17,439 nt of DNA. It comes from Verrucomicrobiia bacterium (lineage in GTDB: Bacteria > Verrucomicrobiota > Verrucomicrobiia > Opitutales > Opitutaceae). A program made the translations under genes and the position numbers. The notes under the pieces are model-generated. The model did not search any database. It worked only from the letters and a program-made list of their open reading frames with translations, and had not been told where the DNA came from. Position 1 is the stretch's first letter; the number at the start of each line of letters is the position of its first letter. This document shows, in pieces, positions 1 through 8,998 of the stretch. The DNA lies in assembly GCA_030424825.1 (NCBI GenBank), contig JAUHWE010000019.1, positions 1 to 17,439 on the forward strand, read 5' to 3'.

Positions 1-322
1 TCGCAGTCACGCGCTCCATGAGTGGTGCCAATTTCGAGAGATGCTCGCAAACACGCATACCTGGCACTGCAGTTTCAATGGAATCGTAATACGACCCGGC
101 TTTACTTAACTTAGGGTCGCCCTTACCCTTGGGATCGAATGTATCGATTTGAGCCATACCCCCACCTAACCAGATCGAGATGACGTGTTCGGCTTTACCT
201 CTAATCAACGGAGAAACCGATTCGCCGCGAAGCGAATTAGGAAGTAAAAGACTTCCGGCACCAAATGCACTTGCTTCGAGAAACCGGCGGCGACTAATAT
301 TACGTGAAGTAAGACTTTTCAT
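1..322 (-). CDS. DUF1501 protein, N-terminal part (cut by window edge)
   Basis: About 107 codons of the start of a DUF1501 protein; the rest lies beyond base 1. The ATG is at 322, and the first 30 residues form a twin-arginine signal: residues 10-16 read SRRRFLE, followed by a small-residue, hydrophobic stretch. This fits export of a folded protein. The family's characteristic glycine-rich and Asp-Phe-Asp motifs are present (GGGM at about 53-56, DTFDPKG at about 60-66). DUF1501 proteins are related to the sulfatase/alkaline phosphatase fold, but their reaction is not firmly known. They are commonly encoded next to PSCyt/PSD1 proteins in Planctomycetes and Verrucomicrobiota, as here: the cytochrome/PSD1 gene ends 22 bp upstream on the same strand, so co-transcription is likely. 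Base composition is AT-rich like the neighbouring genes up to 8.5 kb. Confidence 0.88.
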   Translation of the reverse strand, partial: MKSLTSRNISRRRFLEASAFGAGSLLLPNSLRGESVSPLIRGKAEHVISIWLGGGMAQIDTFDPKGKGDPKLSKAGSYYDSIETAVPGMRVCEHLSKLAPLMERVTA

Positions 323-344
323 ATTAAGTAGTTTTGAGTTTTGA

Positions 345-3300
345 CTAGGGGATCCAAACAAACTCGCTAACATTCATTAGGTTCCAGACTACATCTTCAT
401 AGACTTCCCGCCAAGTGTGATGTAACCGCGGATCAGGACGTGGACCTTGCTCAACTCGTTTCTCGATTTCAAGTTGGATTAGATTCGCCTGCGGACTAAC
501 ATGGTTGAGCCACGTTACCAAAGGAAGAGGCTCAGGTTCAGGAATCGGCTCTACCCAATCTGGGGGCATCAATCGCTCTTCGAATCCGTTGTTTAAAACA
601 TCGATAATCACATCGCTTTCGGCTTGATTCGGCAAACGCCCAAGGAAACGCAAGAAAAGCTCCTCGAGCAATTCCATAGGTGAAGATGCATTAACCGCTA
701 ATTCTGCAAGCTCACTTCCCTGGGCAGCCCGCGATAAATTTTGAGTGAGCAGACCATTAGCCAAAATACCGGGCTGCAGAACATTTGGATCAGTGGTACG
801 CTCAAAAGTTGGCTTTTGTCGAGAGCCGGTCCAACCGAAGGCCTTCAATACGTCCACTGTAGTCTGCGCCCTAGGAAGTGCCAAACTCGGTCGATCACGT
901 TCATTGTTCAGGCTTGTGAACATCCATGCTCTGGTAGGAGTTCCCAGGTCCTGTCTGCTTCGAAGGGTGTGAGTCCCATCATGGACGAGCGTCAGCTTTT
1001 CTGAATCAATAGAAGCCCCAACTGCAGTATGCAAAGAATCCACAATTTGTTCCGCAGTGAGCCGACGACGGCTCGGAGAGGCAAACAATCGCTCCCTCGC
1101 ATCAATTGAAGCGAGCTCAAGATCACCAGCCTCACGTTGATAAGCTTCGGATGTGAGGATGAGCCTCGTAACATGATTAAGATTGTAGTTATGGAACACC
1201 AATTCCTTGGCCAACCAATCCAGAAGCTCGGGGTGACTGGGATCACTTCCTTCCCAATCGTAAACTGGTTCAACGAACCCAGCTCCCATAAGGCGTCTCC
1301 ACACACGATTTACAATAACCCGAGAGAAACGTTGGTTTTCTGGAGATGTAATCAAGGCTGCCAGTCGCTCGCGCGAATCCATCGGATTCTCCAAGAGGTT
1401 ATCAAGACCAGCGCCATCCCTCACTCCAGTTTCGGCAGCGAAAGGCCACTCAGGCGCCACAGGCTCATCTGGTTTAAGCGTAGCTCGAATGAGGGAGTTA
1501 CGCCCCTTTTCCTCAAAGAAGGCAGCGGGAACTCGACTAGTTTTTGGAACCGTTACCGTCTTGCGCTCTAGCATCGCAGCCAAGGAAAATAAATCTTTCT
1601 GCGTAGTGCTATGGTAGGGCGAATCATGACAGCGAGCACATTTCAGCTCGATCCCGAGAAATCCAGAGGCAATAATATTACCCTTTTCTGCGAACGGCGC
1701 ATCATTCTCGGCTGCGAGGGAGAAACCGGAGCTACCGCCCTGAGCGGCATCACCCCTCATCATTAACAGCTCAGTTATCATACGATCGATCGCTTTGCGG
1801 TCGATTAGTGAATCATGAAGAAACCAGCGGAACGGCCCAGTGCTGTTCAGGGATTGATTTATCAAGGTAGGATTCTCCGCTAAAACGTCCATCCATTCTG
1901 ACATGGCATGATCGACGCTACGCTCATTAGCGAGTAGTCGGTCAATGATTCGTGCCCTTTTGTCGAGTGACTCGTCGGCGAGAAAAGCTCGAACCTCGTC
2001 TGCCTCTGGCGGTACGCCAACTGTATCCAAATAGACTCGACGAAGAAAGGACTCATCGGGCGTAAGAGCTGTCTTAGTCAATTTCTCGGAAGATATTGGA
2101 GGCTCAGGCCAAGGGGCCCCCTCACGAATCCAGTTCTCAATACTCACAATCTGCTCTTCAGTCAGCGGATCGCCGGTTGGAGGCATGCGAAAGTCTTCAT
2201 CTTCCTCACGAATAACCGCTACCATTTCACTGGCCTCGGGATCCCCGGGAACGACAGCCGCCAACTCGGAATCACCCCCACGCAAGGCCGATTCCAGCGA
2301 ATCCAATCTAAGACCACCTTTTTCCTTTTCTCCATGACAGCGGTAGCAGGACTCACGGAGAATAGGCATTACATTTTGATGAAAATTCTTTCCTTTTTCG
2401 CTCAACAAAGCAGTATTGGCTGCAAGCGTTTTCTCAATTTTCGTGTCAATAAAAGCGTCAATAGGATGTCCTTTTCTTGGCGGCTGAGGAGCTGGGTTTC
2501 GCTTAACCCAGTCTTTGGCAATCGCATGACGCTCATTCCAGAAGCGATTCCGCGACTTTGCTGAAGTTCTTCGGTTGAAATCGTCAAATTCAGAGAGTGA
2601 ACGCTCAATCTTCGCAAGCACAGGCTCCACTGACACGTCCGTCAGGGGAATCCCTGGAAGACCCTTGGGGCCAAGAATAGTATACTGGCACCCATCTGTT
2701 GATTCTATCGCAACAACAACTTCTCCCGTATCATTTCGTTGGTTTTTTCCCCCGGCTATTAGCTCTAACACAACCCTGGATGTTGATCTTCCGGACGGGA
2801 TCTCCATTGAACCAAAAACCTCCTGCTGATGATAACCCTTCACCCTTACTCCGGAACGAGGCGGTTCTGCCAAAGGAGTAACAGGATCGCGTCCATCTGA
2901 CCGGCGACCAGTCGCCGGTTTTGTTTCAGCAACCAATTCCCCGTCAATCCACAAACGTGCCAAGGCTCGTGCACGCAAAAGGAATCGATGCTCTCCGTTC
3001 GGTAAAGCGACATCACTTGCAATCCGAATCAGAATCGGTGGCTTCCAGGTCGAACGAATACCCCAATCATCAAATCTCAATGGAACTCGAGGCAAAAGAA
3101 AGGACTCCCCCTCCCAACTCATTGCCACGGCAGGAATCTCTTCTAAAGAAGGCCAACGCCGATAATCCTTTAATCCCTCACCAATGGTAACAATTGTCTT
3201 ACCGGGATCGATATCACCCAAAACAGGCATCTCCATTGACTCCACCACAACACCCTGCGAACCCCCTTCTCTCTGAAATCTATTCGCAATCACTTCATCG

Positions 3301-4085
3301 GATAATATACCTCGGTGAATCGCTACTGCGTCAAGTGACCCTTGAAAGCTGTTCGCTACACTACCGCCTGACGAAGATCCGATCCATACGTCGTCATTGT
3401 CTACAACAGGAGGATCAAACGTAGGTCCACTTAGATCCCAAAACCCCTTTGTAGAGCGACCATCAATCCATCCACATATGCTGTCTGGCTTACCAAACTC
3501 ATAAGCTACAGCGATGTGGTGCCAGCCACTAGCTATTTCGAATGTTGCTTCTGAAGTCCATCGGTGCCAATTAGCTTCGCCGAGTGGCGATATGCTAGTA
3601 AATAGAAAACTGATATGGGCAAAGTCATCCTTTTCACCTACGAGACGCATCGACCAATTCTGATTCTCCTTAGAAAAGTGCGGCGAATGGGTCCGGCCTT
3701 TCCCAATTATATAAACAAATTGGCCAGAACGAAGTGATTCAACGTTGACCCAAGCCTCCATCGTAACTGAATCTCCATTTTTAAAATCGAAGCTACTATG
3801 GACTCCAGCATCAGGTATCTCAATTCGGGAACCCTTACCTTTTAGGTAAATCGCTGTATTTTCGATATTGAAATTAGGAAACTCCGGCGGCCGCGGACCT
3901 GGTTGATCTCGAACTACATCGCCATGAGCAGTCATGGGTTCGATTTCCTCCATTTCGAAGTCCCACTGCGTCACACGCAGCGAATCGGCACCAACTTCTC
4001 GAGGCATCCAAAGAACCAGCAATGCCAAATGCAATACAATATAAAATTGTATACGACCAAATAGCTTGTGCGTTTTCACATTCAT
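345..4085 (-). CDS. LamG / PSCyt1 / PSCyt2 (DUF1549) / PSD1 (DUF1553) multidomain cytochrome-like protein
   Basis: A 1246-residue exported protein. The N-terminus has a basic segment and a hydrophobic core (about 14-27) ending near VGA-D, a signal peptide. Residues about 35-275 resemble a LamG/concanavalin-like jelly roll, suggesting carbohydrate or surface binding. A PSCyt1 domain follows, with heme motif CYRCH at 580-584 and a possible distal Met in RMPP near 634. DUF1549 (PSCyt2) spans about 675-870 and has a second CxxCH, CARCH, at 816-820. PSD1/DUF1553 covers about 900-1246 and includes the [14 protein letters not shown] motif near 925. The order LamG, PSCyt1, PSCyt2, PSD1 is a known architecture in the Planctomycetes-Verrucomicrobiota group; its substrate is unknown. 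Two CxxCH motifs suggest covalent c-type heme and periplasmic electron transfer, perhaps with the DUF1501 partner encoded 22 bp downstream. The ATG at 4085 has no clear Shine-Dalgarno. Confidence 0.92.
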   Translation of the reverse strand: MNVKTHKLFGRIQFYIVLHLALLVLWMPREVGADSLRVTQWDFEMEEIEPMTAHGDVVRDQPGPRPPEFPNFNIENTAIYLKGKGSRIEIPDAGVHSSFDFKNGDSVTMEAWVNVESLRSGQFVYIIGKGRTHSPHFSKENQNWSMRLVGEKDDFAHISFLFTSISPLGEANWHRWTSEATFEIASGWHHIAVAYEFGKPDSICGWIDGRSTKGFWDLSGPTFDPPVVDNDDVWIGSSSGGSVANSFQGSLDAVAIHRGILSDEVIANRFQREGGSQGVVVESMEMPVLGDIDPGKTIVTIGEGLKDYRRWPSLEEIPAVAMSWEGESFLLPRVPLRFDDWGIRSTWKPPILIRIASDVALPNGEHRFLLRARALARLWIDGELVAETKPATGRRSDGRDPVTPLAEPPRSGVRVKGYHQQEVFGSMEIPSGRSTSRVVLELIAGGKNQRNDTGEVVVAIESTDGCQYTILGPKGLPGIPLTDVSVEPVLAKIERSLSEFDDFNRRTSAKSRNRFWNERHAIAKDWVKRNPAPQPPRKGHPIDAFIDTKIEKTLAANTALLSEKGKNFHQNVMPILRESCYRCHGEKEKGGLRLDSLESALRGGDSELAAVVPGDPEASEMVAVIREEDEDFRMPPTGDPLTEEQIVSIENWIREGAPWPEPPISSEKLTKTALTPDESFLRRVYLDTVGVPPEADEVRAFLADESLDKRARIIDRLLANERSVDHAMSEWMDVLAENPTLINQSLNSTGPFRWFLHDSLIDRKAIDRMITELLMMRGDAAQGGSSGFSLAAENDAPFAEKGNIIASGFLGIELKCARCHDSPYHSTTQKDLFSLAAMLERKTVTVPKTSRVPAAFFEEKGRNSLIRATLKPDEPVAPEWPFAAETGVRDGAGLDNLLENPMDSRERLAALITSPENQRFSRVIVNRVWRRLMGAGFVEPVYDWEGSDPSHPELLDWLAKELVFHNYNLNHVTRLILTSEAYQREAGDLELASIDARERLFASPSRRRLTAEQIVDSLHTAVGASIDSEKLTLVHDGTHTLRSRQDLGTPTRAWMFTSLNNERDRPSLALPRAQTTVDVLKAFGWTGSRQKPTFERTTDPNVLQPGILANGLLTQNLSRAAQGSELAELAVNASSPMELLEELFLRFLGRLPNQAESDVIIDVLNNGFEERLMPPDWVEPIPEPEPLPLVTWLNHVSPQANLIQLEIEKRVEQGPRPDPRLHHTWREVYEDVVWNLMNVSEFVWIP

Positions 4086-4138
4086 TATATATTAGGCATT
4101 CGATTACGCATTCCTATACCCTGCGCTGTCTCCAATTT

Positions 4139-5104
4139 TCAATGCTCTACTTTTCTCCCGGCAGCTTTCCTGCCAATGTCCATAGCCTTTTGAACCGGTG
4201 CGGAAACACCAGAATCCATTCCAACCGTAACGATCCTGAAACCTTGCTCGACTCGAGTCTGAACACTATTCGCGTCGGCGGTCACACCACAGGGAACACC
4301 ATACTCTGTACAGGTTTTTAAGATCGTTTGGATAGCTTGCTCCACCTCGGGATCATCCCTAGTCAACCCTAAACTAGCACTCAAATCAGTAGGTCCGATA
4401 AAGATAGCCCCTACTCCTGGCGTCGAAATTATCTCCTCATGATTGAAGAGTCCCTTTGCGGTTTCAATCTGTATGATAGCCAAGAGTTCTCCCTTTGTAT
4501 CGAGTGGCCAAACGTCTGCCCTACTCACGTACTCATTTCGACTCATACCCCAATACCACGCAGCCTGATCAGGCGAAATTCCACGCTGCCCTACGGGCCC
4601 GCCCTCCTTCGACCCTTTTACTTGGGGAAAGCGGAGCGATGATATCGCATTTTCTGCTTCTTCACGATTCTCGATCATCGGCAGGACGACACCAAATGCT
4701 CCTACATCTAGTACTTGTTTTACAAGAAACTGGCTCAACTCCCTACCGTTCGCAGGAATACGAACTATCGGTGTTGTTCGCATCTTCACTGATCCCGAAT
4801 CCGCAATTGCTCTCTTGTCTGTCATGCGGAGCAGAAACGTTTGGAGCACTTCTACGTCATAAGGCTTGTGCTCCATGTCTACGATAACGAAATCCAGAAG
4901 CGTTCTAGAAAGAGAACGGGCATTCTCGAATGATCGGTCACCGGAAAAGATTCCGAATGCCACCCGTTCCCCCTCTAGAACTTCGATAGCATGATTGATA
5001 CGGTCAGCATGGGATACACTAGTTAATATAAACATGCACAACACTGAACACATCAAAGCTTTAATGTAATACCTCATGATATCGCAACGAAAGGCTACCG
5101 CCAT
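4139..5104 (-). CDS. Exported HpcH/HpaI-type aldolase
   Basis: HpcH/HpaI (citrate-lyase beta-like) class II aldolase. These metal-dependent TIM-barrel enzymes cleave or form 2-oxo acid aldols such as 2-keto-3-deoxy sugar acids. Counting from the furthest upstream TTG at 5137, the barrel motifs are complete: DMEH at 87-90, the substrate-binding Arg at 126 (TPIVRIPAN), PMIE with Glu156, IQIE with metal-ligand Glu225, and GPTDLSASLG at 248-257. Unusually, a signal peptide precedes the enzyme: residues 21-44 (MRYYIKALM..., ending VSHA) have a positive start, hydrophobic core and AxA-like site. I prefer the ATG at 5104, with GGAAG just upstream; the ATG at 5077 gives the most compact signal peptide, and the TTG at 5137 is less likely. 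It lies just after the receptor gene and 54 bp before the PSD1 gene, probably in the same operon. Fold confidence is high; substrate is unknown. Confidence 0.88.
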   Translation of the reverse strand: MAVAFRCDIMRYYIKALMCSVLCMFILTSVSHADRINHAIEVLEGERVAFGIFSGDRSFENARSLSRTLLDFVIVDMEHKPYDVEVLQTFLLRMTDKRAIADSGSVKMRTTPIVRIPANGRELSQFLVKQVLDVGAFGVVLPMIENREEAENAISSLRFPQVKGSKEGGPVGQRGISPDQAAWYWGMSRNEYVSRADVWPLDTKGELLAIIQIETAKGLFNHEEIISTPGVGAIFIGPTDLSASLGLTRDDPEVEQAIQTILKTCTEYGVPCGVTADANSVQTRVEQGFRIVTVGMDSGVSAPVQKAMDIGRKAAGRKVEH

Positions 5105-5144
5105 CACACTTCCAAATCTCGAAACTCTAATCTCCAAATCCTAC

Positions 5145-8100
5145 TCAGAAACTAAATCGTGATGATAACTCCCAGATAGTGCCTTGAGGAATTCGAGTGT
5201 TTAGTATAGTTCCGTTCGGAGATACAGCTATCGGTATAATATCTTTTTCTCCAATAAGGTTTCTTATATTAAGCTGCAACTTCCAATCAACCCGATCATC
5301 CCATAGCGGTCTGCCATACCCAATCCAAGCGTCAGCATTGAATTCACTATCACCATATAATGGATTCGAAGGATCCAATGCATAGGCCTCAAGTACATCG
5401 CTATACGCAACTGGCAAGCCAATAGCCACTTTATCCTGCCATCGTCCTGCAACCCCAACATTGACGCCTTCCAACAACGACTCCTCTTTAAACTGATAGT
5501 TTGAGACTAAGTTCCAGCGCCACTTTCTTAATTCCGAAACTGGAGTACCGTCAGAGAGAAGCGCAACATTCCAAGGTTTATAAAAAGCGTCTCGAGATTT
5601 TTCTGACAACGTAAAGTTATTGCCAGGATCGTTAATGTCAGGAGCAGCCTGCCAAGCTGGTTCACGCAAGGCCAAAAGTTCTACCACCCCTTCGTCGATA
5701 CCAGTCTGGGATGCTTCCGCCTTGCTAGCATTAAATACAATCATCCAGTTCTCAGTTGGATTGTAAGAGAGTTCGAACTCAAAACCCTCTGTCAATCGGT
5801 TGGTCACTGCTGCAATATTACCTTGAGGTCTCGTGACAACGGTATCATTCGACGGATCGTTATCGCCCTCATCAAGTACTTCCCACCCATAAAAATCGAG
5901 TATTTCCTGAGGGGCCAATGTAAATGCAGCTACTTGATCGGGAATATCATCATTGATTCCCCGAATATTCGCCTCATAGAATTGCCGGTCGATGTCGCGT
6001 ATGATATTATTCACTGGAATCTGACTGTTGGTCAAATTCGTTTGAGCGGTTTCGAACCAATTCAATTTTGCATTCAACTTTCCATTGAGAAAAGAGAAAA
6101 GAATTCCCTTATCTTCGGTTACTCCAGTAGGCGAAGGAAGCGCCCGACCCATCGCGTTAAACCTAGCAGCTGCGGGCTCAAAATTTTCCGATTCGCTATA
6201 AAACAAGCTCACCTCGGTTCCATTTCCAAAAAGCTCGTTGATCGCCCTAGGGAGATGCAAGACACCACTATAAGTCCATGTCTCTTTTTCAGCTATACCA
6301 ATCGGATTCGAACCAAGAACAAAGCTTGGATCGTCGATTAGAAAATGATTGTCTGAAGCCCTTGGAGGAGCAGGAGCAGTAAAGGCTTCTGACTCATCTT
6401 TTCGCCAGCCAACGGTTCCCACCAACATGTTCTCCCAAAAGTGTCCTTGCCACACAAATGCCGTGGAATCCACTTCAGTTCGATTCTTACTGGCACCACT
6501 CACTAAACCTAGACGGTCCCCATCCAGATAGCTCATCGTATTTACATTGGTCGTCACGAATTGTTGAGTAGGTGGATCCCAAACACGAGCGGTTATAGAA
6601 CTTGGCGTATGAGTTGTGGTTTGTATATTCGGCAAACTGGCTCCACTCAATGATGGCGCGTCTGCTAACGATGGGCCTAGATAATAAAGGGTTGCCAATC
6701 CGGCATGCAGACCATCCACAATATTTGACGTGTTCTTGTGCCTCTGAAAGTATTCCACACTCGGTGAGTTTGCTTTAAACGATAATCCATTTAGATCGAT
6801 AGTCTGCTTGTTAAACAATCCAGTTACATTATGCTGGCCCAAGAATTTGCCTAAGAAGCCATCGTTAAGCTTTTCTCTAAAATCGATTCTAGCAAAAGCC
6901 GTCGCACGAATCGAATCGCGCTCGCTCTCGTTTTCATTGGCAAACGGAACTCCATTTACATAGGGACGACCAAAATTGGGATTTGGCTCTCCGTGCGGAA
7001 AGTGAGTATTTGGGTCGATTTGAATGTTGTAGGCGTCATCACCTGAAAAGGCACGCCAATAGCCACTCTCAAAAGTTTGCTTATCAAAAGCGAGCTCGAA
7101 TCCAAGATTCCCTTCGAACAACTGCTGCTCAAGTGCAACATTATAAGCCTCAAAATCATAGTACTCGCTTTTCAGAGGGCCGTCTAAAAGTTTGTTGTAA
7201 AAATCAAAAACAGTAGGATCAGTTATATGTTTATCAACAAAGAAGGGGCCTCCTTCTTCGATTGGGATGTTTCCAGCGTAGCCATTTCGACCAACAGCCC
7301 AGTCTTGAAAACTCGCGACACCTCGAAATGACGCATAGTAATCTCCTCGACCACCCGCCGCTAACAATGCCTGTAATTCAGGATCAACCGGATCCGTCAT
7401 AAGCGGGGAGCTTGTTAAAGCAACAAACGCCTCAGGCACTCCAGCACCCCCAGGGGCGATTGCATCTGCTTCATTATAGATTGCCATCAGGTGAGTGATG
7501 CCCGCTCCAGGTATACTAAACACCGTACGATCTTGGTCTCGCCAATCCGTCCGATAATCGATTGTGGGCTTACCGTTCAACCACCACGTTTCCAAAGCCC
7601 CATTAGGAGGAGACAAGCGAGGACGATTCGAATCACTCTCACCAATTTCAACATGTCCTCGCAGCGTCGTATTACTCATGTCGCCATCAAAGAGTTTCCA
7701 GGTGAATGCCCCAAAAATCCGATCATCTCTCTGAAACGCAGGCTTCTGCTGGAACTTCTCATCATCGTGAAGGCCAGCTACGCGTACTCCGACCTTACCC
7801 CCAAACAGTACGCGATCCAAATCAAACGTCATTCGCGTGCTGCCAAACCTCCCATAAGAAAGTTCTATGTTGTTAGAATCCTTAAAGCTCGGTTTCACTA
7901 GTGAATTTTCAACTACACCACCGGGGCTACCCAATCCAAACAAAACAGCGTTAGGCCCTCTGCTTACCGTAACTCGAGACGTATTGTATGAGTCGAAGGG
8001 AATCGCTGTTAGAAAATAGTCCCGTGTCTGATCAGCACCTGACAATCCTCTAATACGCGTTGGGGACGAAGAAGAACGGTCGACGCTCTCGGTAGTGTGT

Positions 8101-8852
8101 CCACCTGCAGTCTGCTGTCCACTTCCAAAATTTCCACCTAAACCGGCGACTTCCGCGCCTGCCACATAAATTAGTAAATCTTCTGCATCTTTAGAACCCG
8201 TATCTTCAAGAAATTCCTTAGTGACTACAGATATTGACGCACCTACATCCTTCAGCTCTGAACGAATACGCGTTCCCGCTAATGTATTGGTTGCCCGGTA
8301 TCTAGCATCATTTGATGCGTCGACTGAAAATGGCGATAGCTCGTAGACCTGTTCTCCACTTTCTTGTGCTATGGCATCCGGAGCACTCGCGACAGCGAGC
8401 GCAAGCAAGCCTTTGAACAGGCCTCTTGTTTTTTTCTTATTACTGGTATCTTTTAAATTCATTTGGGTTTCAGTTTGTTCTATCGTTGTTGGTTCGTTTT
8501 GTGAGCGTTCGGGGTCATCACCTCCTTTCTTCGCCCGGTTCATAATTCCAAAAGCTTCGCCTCCGCTAACCGGGGCGGCCTTTAAAGGGGTGCCCTCCAG
8601 CATCAAGTCCAGCGCTTCTCCGATCGCGAAACGGCCTTTGATCGCGTTGGTTTGAATACCCGAGGGGATCCCCAAGGCGAACAGCAACTCCACATCCGCC
8701 TGGTAGGCGGCTTCTTTCAGTTTCAATATGGCATCGCCCTCTTCGATATCGAAATCCAGCGGCTCTGATTGAGCCCGCAAGGTCGCTGCCCACGCGAAAC
8801 AAACGATCACGAAGACAATGTACGCGCCGCGACCGCAGCGAGAACCTTGCAT
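5145..8852 (-). CDS. TonB-dependent outer-membrane receptor with N-terminal STN signalling domain (fusion-like)
   Basis: A 1235-residue TonB-dependent receptor. Residues 1-27 are a signal peptide (hydrophobic core YIVFVIVCFAWAA, cleavage near LRA-Q). An STN domain follows (about 31-105), the periplasmic module that contacts FecR-type anti-sigma factors. A polar linker leads to Met131, where a second complete signal-peptide-like segment begins (MNLKDTSNKKK, then hydrophobic GLLALAVASA, then AIA-Q at about 160-163). After it comes the VYELSPF motif at 169-175, a TonB-box-like start that I associate with Opitutia receptors. The plug spans about 185-320 (SRGPNAVLFGLGSPGG near 297-312), then a long beta barrel ending in Phe, the usual outer-membrane C-terminus. 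The substrate cannot be read from sequence. The sigma/FecR genes lie immediately upstream and a motif shared with the sigma promoter precedes this gene, so it is probably both sensor and target. The N-terminal 130 codons are GC-richer than the rest. Confidence 0.95.
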   Translation of the reverse strand: MQGSRCGRGAYIVFVIVCFAWAATLRAQSEPLDFDIEEGDAILKLKEAAYQADVELLFALGIPSGIQTNAIKGRFAIGEALDLMLEGTPLKAAPVSGGEAFGIMNRAKKGGDDPERSQNEPTTIEQTETQMNLKDTSNKKKTRGLFKGLLALAVASAPDAIAQESGEQVYELSPFSVDASNDARYRATNTLAGTRIRSELKDVGASISVVTKEFLEDTGSKDAEDLLIYVAGAEVAGLGGNFGSGQQTAGGHTTESVDRSSSSPTRIRGLSGADQTRDYFLTAIPFDSYNTSRVTVSRGPNAVLFGLGSPGGVVENSLVKPSFKDSNNIELSYGRFGSTRMTFDLDRVLFGGKVGVRVAGLHDDEKFQQKPAFQRDDRIFGAFTWKLFDGDMSNTTLRGHVEIGESDSNRPRLSPPNGALETWWLNGKPTIDYRTDWRDQDRTVFSIPGAGITHLMAIYNEADAIAPGGAGVPEAFVALTSSPLMTDPVDPELQALLAAGGRGDYYASFRGVASFQDWAVGRNGYAGNIPIEEGGPFFVDKHITDPTVFDFYNKLLDGPLKSEYYDFEAYNVALEQQLFEGNLGFELAFDKQTFESGYWRAFSGDDAYNIQIDPNTHFPHGEPNPNFGRPYVNGVPFANENESERDSIRATAFARIDFREKLNDGFLGKFLGQHNVTGLFNKQTIDLNGLSFKANSPSVEYFQRHKNTSNIVDGLHAGLATLYYLGPSLADAPSLSGASLPNIQTTTHTPSSITARVWDPPTQQFVTTNVNTMSYLDGDRLGLVSGASKNRTEVDSTAFVWQGHFWENMLVGTVGWRKDESEAFTAPAPPRASDNHFLIDDPSFVLGSNPIGIAEKETWTYSGVLHLPRAINELFGNGTEVSLFYSESENFEPAAARFNAMGRALPSPTGVTEDKGILFSFLNGKLNAKLNWFETAQTNLTNSQIPVNNIIRDIDRQFYEANIRGINDDIPDQVAAFTLAPQEILDFYGWEVLDEGDNDPSNDTVVTRPQGNIAAVTNRLTEGFEFELSYNPTENWMIVFNASKAEASQTGIDEGVVELLALREPAWQAAPDINDPGNNFTLSEKSRDAFYKPWNVALLSDGTPVSELRKWRWNLVSNYQFKEESLLEGVNVGVAGRWQDKVAIGLPVAYSDVLEAYALDPSNPLYGDSEFNADAWIGYGRPLWDDRVDWKLQLNIRNLIGEKDIIPIAVSPNGTILNTRIPQGTIWELSSRFSF

Positions 8853-8886
8853 TATTGTTTTGATAAGTGAGGGGTGGGCAATACAT

Positions 8887-8906
8887 GAAAGCGATTGTTC
8901 GCTTTC
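8887..8906. other. Perfect hairpin in receptor leader
   Basis: GAAAGCGA at 8887-8894 and TCGCTTTC at 8899-8906 form an exact 8-bp stem with a 4-nt loop. It lies between the putative sigma-controlled promoter motif (8910-8937) and the receptor ATG at 8852, so it would be in the 5' untranslated region. No T-tract follows on either strand, so a standard intrinsic terminator is unlikely. It could stabilise the leader, bind a regulator or stop leakage from the sigma/fecR operon. The structure is seen directly; its role is inferred. Confidence 0.5.
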
Positions 8907-8909
8907 TTA

Positions 8910-8937
8910 GTTACCCGTGTATAACTAATTGACTAAA
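8910..8937 (-). promoter_or_regulatory. Putative ECF-sigma promoter/operator of the receptor gene
   Basis: On the minus strand this reads TTTAGTCA, 1 nt, TTAG, 1 nt, TAT, 5 nt, GGTAAC. The same blocks with identical spacing occur at 10619-10646 upstream of the sigma gene (21 of 28 positions identical). It ends 57 nt before the receptor ATG at 8852. ECF sigma factors of the FecI kind often control their cognate receptor, and some also control themselves, so a shared promoter or operator is expected. The blocks do not clearly match a standard -35/-10 consensus, so a repressor or activator site is an alternative. Confidence 0.5.
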
Positions 8938-8998
8938 TGTTCAGGGAAAAATCTTCAAGAACTGAATACAAATAAAAAGGCACAATCCGTTTTGGCGG

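Noticed and set aside
4086..4138. Possible promoter or terminator between the aldolase and PSD1 genes
   Set aside because: I could find neither a convincing stem-loop nor a promoter pattern in 53 bp, so I treat the genes as one transcript.
5105..5137. TTG start at 5137 for the aldolase
   Set aside because: It would add 11 residues before the ATG at 5104 and bury the signal peptide. The codon is TTG, and the ATG at 5104 has GGAAG just upstream.
5823..6341. 172-codon plus-strand frame opposite the receptor barrel
   Set aside because: It is antisense to a well-supported beta barrel, has no recognisable motif, and is rich in Arg, Ile and Ser as expected for a shadow.
8566..8886. 106-codon minus-strand frame over the STN region
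   Set aside because: It is an out-of-frame shadow of the receptor's GC-rich N-terminal segment. The in-frame product has a clear signal peptide and STN domain, while the shadow is low-complexity and Arg-rich.
8940..8970. TTCAG...CTGAA pairing downstream of fecR as a terminator
   Set aside because: The stem is only 5 bp with a long loop and there is no proper T-run in the right place.
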